This document shows, piece by piece, positions 32,894 through 35,154 of a DNA stretch of 35,154 nucleotides. The stretch is taken from positions 1 through 35,154 of the forward strand of contig JARLIH010000171.1 of the NCBI GenBank assembly GCA_031291845.1, read 5' to 3'. Within the stretch, counting starts at the first letter, position 1. Every line of letters begins with the position of its first letter. A model generated the notes under the pieces. The model saw only the letters and a program-made list of their open reading frames with translations, was not told the origin of the DNA and searched no databases. A program made the position numbers and the translations under genes. The stretch comes from Isosphaeraceae bacterium (GTDB lineage Bacteria; Planctomycetota; Planctomycetia; Isosphaerales; Isosphaeraceae).

Positions 32894-33847
32894 TTACCTG
32901 GGCCCGTTCGCGGCGCGGTCTTTTGCAGGCCGTTCTCCGAGGGTGTCTCCGTCCGGCAGGAAAACCTTCACGTCCGGGTGCATCGTGTAGAGGCGATCGC
33001 CGGTCGGGCCGGTCACCAGGACCGCGCTTGAGCAGTTGTCCGCGATGATGGGGTTGCCCCGGTATTTCTCCCAGTGAACCAGGTCGCGAGAGCGGGCGAT
33101 GCAGGTCGTCCAGTCTTTCCAGGGGCGCTGGGAGTTCGCATGGTAGAACGCGTAGTAGACCCCGTTCCGTTTGATGATCTGGTTGAGCGCAACCGCGGCC
33201 TGGTCATACGGCGCGGGGCCCATAGCGAGCACGGGCTCGTCCTGTACGTTCTTGAAGGTCTTCCGGTCCTTCGAGGTCGCCAACCAGACCCCTTGGTCTC
33301 CGCGCTCGTAGAAGAGGTGCCAGGTTCCCCCCTCGTACCACGCGGTCGGCGTGCCGTAGGGACCGGGCGTTATGGGAGCGCCGTCCGCCTTCCGCACATC
33401 GAGCGGGCCCTCGTCGGTCCAGCGCACGCCGTCCGGGGAGGTCAACTGGTGGGCGATGTCGCCTTTCCCCTCGGCGAACATCACGTAGCCGTCGCTCAGC
33501 CTGACGACGCAGACGTCCTCGACCCACGAGCGGTCGAAGATCGGGTTTCGCGGGTCCCGTTCCCAGCGCACGCCGTCTTCCGAGCTCGCGAGCCCCAAAA
33601 ACCGCGTGGGCGAGCGGTCGTCGTTGTACCCCGTGTACCAGAGCCGGTACCGGCCTTGCTCGTAGAGGATGAAACCTCGCTCGCGGATCTTTCGGTCCCA
33701 GGCGTCGCTGCCTGCACCTTTGAAGACGGGGTTCGCCGGAATCGGCTTCCAGTGGACCAGCGCTTTCGGAAATTCGTCCGGCGGGGCGGGGGCCGCGAGC
33801 AGGAGCAACAGGAGGGGCCAGAAGCGTCGCGCGGTTTCCTTTGCCAT
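32894..33847 (-). CDS. Secreted five-bladed beta-propeller protein, glycosidase-like
   Basis: A 317-residue protein. The first ~22 residues form a signal peptide (basic start, WPLLLLLLAAPAPP). The rest has repeats of the kind YEQGRYRLWYTGYND, LASSEDGVRWERDPRNPIF, YEGGTWHLFYERGD and ARSRDLVHWEKYRGNPII, the pattern of GH43/GH32/GH130-type five-bladed propellers. Acidic residues that could serve as catalysts exist at the blade starts, but I cannot match a defined family's triad, so it is a glycosidase-like protein rather than a named enzyme. The start has only a weak ribosome site. It is monocistronic and divergent from the cysteine-cluster gene. Action on polysaccharides outside the cytoplasm is inferred. 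Confidence 0.87.
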   Translation of the reverse strand: MAKETARRFWPLLLLLLAAPAPPDEFPKALVHWKPIPANPVFKGAGSDAWDRKIRERGFILYEQGRYRLWYTGYNDDRSPTRFLGLASSEDGVRWERDPRNPIFDRSWVEDVCVVRLSDGYVMFAEGKGDIAHQLTSPDGVRWTDEGPLDVRKADGAPITPGPYGTPTAWYEGGTWHLFYERGDQGVWLATSKDRKTFKNVQDEPVLAMGPAPYDQAAVALNQIIKRNGVYYAFYHANSQRPWKDWTTCIARSRDLVHWEKYRGNPIIADNCSSAVLVTGPTGDRLYTMHPDVKVFLPDGDTLGERPAKDRAANGPR

Positions 33848-34035
33848 GGCGGTTCTCGTCGCGGGTTTGCGGGCCGGTCTGCGGGTCGCCGGTCAATCTA
33901 ACGGTGCCGGACAGGCGGCTCAAGGGCGCGACGCCCGCTCCGACACGGCGACGATCGTCTCGCCGCGCGCCGATTGCGGTCTCGCTGACAATTCGGGAGA
34001 GTGGACGGAGCGAACCAGCTCGATCGGACAAGCTC

Positions 34036-34398
34036 ATGAACGGAACGGCGATGCGCCTCCCGGTGATCACCTCATGCACGGCCTGTGGCGCATGCTGCTT
34101 GGTCGTGACCGCCCCGCCGTTCCAGCGCGTGTTCGATGGCGAAGGGGAAGAGGCGTGGGAGCGGCTGCGACGCGAGCGACCCGACCTCGTCGACGCGATC
34201 GTGGCCGACGCTCGGGCTCGTCGCCAGGCCGGAATTCCTTCGTATGGCACCCCTTGCTCGTGGTTCGAACCGGCGACGCGCGCGTGCCGCCACTACGATC
34301 ACCGCCCGCGCGCATGTCGCGACTTCGCAATCGGCGCGATCGATTGCCACGACGCGAGGCGTCGAGCGGGCATCGACGCCACCGCGTTCGACCCGTAA
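34036..34398 (+). CDS. YkgJ-family cysteine-cluster protein
   Basis: A 120-residue protein with the CxxCGxCC hallmark (C14, C17, C20, C21 in SCTACGACCLVV) and the later CSWFEPATRACRHYDHRPRA cluster followed by CRDF and a last Cys, which define the YkgJ-type family of putative zinc or iron-sulfur cluster-binding proteins. Their role is unknown. The frame is open about 195 bases further upstream, but no family residues appear before the ATG at 34036. ATG 34051 is an alternative with GGAA seven bases upstream. It stands alone between two minus-strand genes. Confidence 0.88.
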   Translation: MNGTAMRLPVITSCTACGACCLVVTAPPFQRVFDGEGEEAWERLRRERPDLVDAIVADARARRQAGIPSYGTPCSWFEPATRACRHYDHRPRACRDFAIGAIDCHDARRRAGIDATAFDP

Positions 34399-34470
34399 AC
34401 GGCTTGCCGTGTCAACGACATGGTCGAATCCGACCAACCAGCAGGGCGGTCGAGTCGACGCGCCGGCCGA

Positions 34471-34827
34471 TCAGATGGGCCGTTTGAGTGCGCGTTCGAG
34501 TTCGTCCTGAACCACCGCAAGCCACCAGTCGCGCACGCGTTCATCGAAGAGGTCGATCCGCTCCTGGTCGCAAATCAGCCTGAAGGCGCTCGCGTAGTCG
34601 ACGAGAGCTTGCGTGCGGCTGTCGACGACCACCGCGCTGGTTTCGAAGGATCCGAGACCCAGGGTATCCTTGACGCCTCGCAGCAAATCCGCGCGGATGC
34701 GGCTTGTGCTGTGGCCGGCGTTGCGCGCCCCGGTGACGAGCGCCTGCGTCGCGCGCCGCATCCTTCCCTCGGCACCTTGCATGCGCTCTTCGCGCCGGGC
34801 GTGCTTCTCGTCGCGTCGGCTGGCCAT
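34471..34827 (-). CDS. Hypothetical protein, 118 residues
   Basis: A soluble, mostly helical protein with a very basic start (MASRRDEKHARREERM), an Arg-rich first half and a C-terminal FDERVRDWWLAVVQDELERAL helix. No family recognised. The ribosome site of ATG 34827 is poor, and ATG at residue 16 is an alternative. Coding character is supported by the hydrophobic pattern of the helices and by a meaningless antisense frame. No function is offered. Confidence 0.6.
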   Translation of the reverse strand: MASRRDEKHARREERMQGAEGRMRRATQALVTGARNAGHSTSRIRADLLRGVKDTLGLGSFETSAVVVDSRTQALVDYASAFRLICDQERIDLFDERVRDWWLAVVQDELERALKRPI

Positions 34828-34996
34828 GGGAGGAACCCTCGAAGGCTCACGGCGGCGATCGGCCGCGAAGGGAGTCGAATTTTTGACCCAGGGGCGAACT
34901 GCCTTTCGACAGTGTACCCGAAGAACCGGCCGCTGCCAAAGAAAGTGGCTGTCCTTCGGGACGATTGCTTACTTGATTGTGGACCGATCAGGGTGG

Positions 34997-35068
<72 letters not shown>

Positions 35069-35154
35069 CGCTACGGCGGCGCGCCTGTTTTGTGCCGTGT
35101 TGTACAGACCCAGTCGAGGGGTACGGTGGGGGGGGATCACTAGAGCTACAGCTG

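Overview
The window is about 35 kb of high-GC DNA, apparently a whole clone or contig, because both ends decay into low-complexity sequence (T-rich at 1-60, a 42-base G run near 34998-35039). The gene content points to a planctomycete, most likely of the Gemmataceae/Isosphaeraceae type. The signs are a DUF1559 pseudopilin-like protein with a small lipoprotein behind it, an ECF sigma factor fused through a membrane helix to an envelope domain, a large MoxR/DUF58/VWA membrane operon, and many GTG starts. This assignment is inference from gene families; no rRNA, tRNA or phylogenetic marker is present.

Layout. 339-6674: a small unknown protein (-), an AarF/UbiB-type kinase (+), a membrane coiled-coil protein (-), and the sigma factor/polysaccharide-export fusion (+). 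6702-11831: an alanine-glyoxylate-type aminotransferase with an isochorismatase-like hydrolase (-), divergent from a PAS-GAF-receiver protein that overlaps a membrane metallophosphoesterase (+). 11845-13169: a two-gene cassette of lower GC, an AlbA/Schlafen-like protein overlapping an unrecognised partner. 13189-21148: a six-gene minus-strand operon (VWA/GATase-like membrane protein, MoxR ATPase, small membrane protein, DUF58 protein, small membrane protein, BatA-like VWA protein), which looks like a complete envelope-associated MoxR-VWA machine. 21337-24842: an NHL-repeat lipoprotein (-), a Rieske ferredoxin (+), a PLP aminotransferase (-) and an unknown 247-residue protein (-). 25030-28089: a large protein with two degenerate J-like modules, a double zinc ribbon, a helical repeat region and fibronectin-III-like repeats. 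28450-30664: RidA-like protein, short-chain dehydrogenase and SIS-domain protein (+). 30837-32262: small lipoprotein and DUF1559 protein (-). 32894-34827: a secreted beta-propeller glycosidase-like protein (-), a YkgJ-type cysteine-cluster protein (+) and an unknown protein (-).

The gaps hold several kinds of imperfect palindrome: a long hairpin built on a CCGCAGAT/CGCAGAT repeat (two copies), a CACAAAG-type inverted repeat with a smaller palindrome nested inside, and short GTAGGG...CCCTAC-type palindromes (five sites). Several sigma70-like promoters can be proposed by eye, and some agree with the chosen starts by giving leaders of about 30-45 bases.

The best candidates for undescribed biology are the J-like/zinc-ribbon/FnIII protein with its 247-residue neighbour, the AlbA/Schlafen-like cassette with a possible Glu/Glu/Glu nuclease centre, and the sigma factor tethered to a Wza-like domain. 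No CRISPR array, transposase, phage gene or RNA gene was seen.
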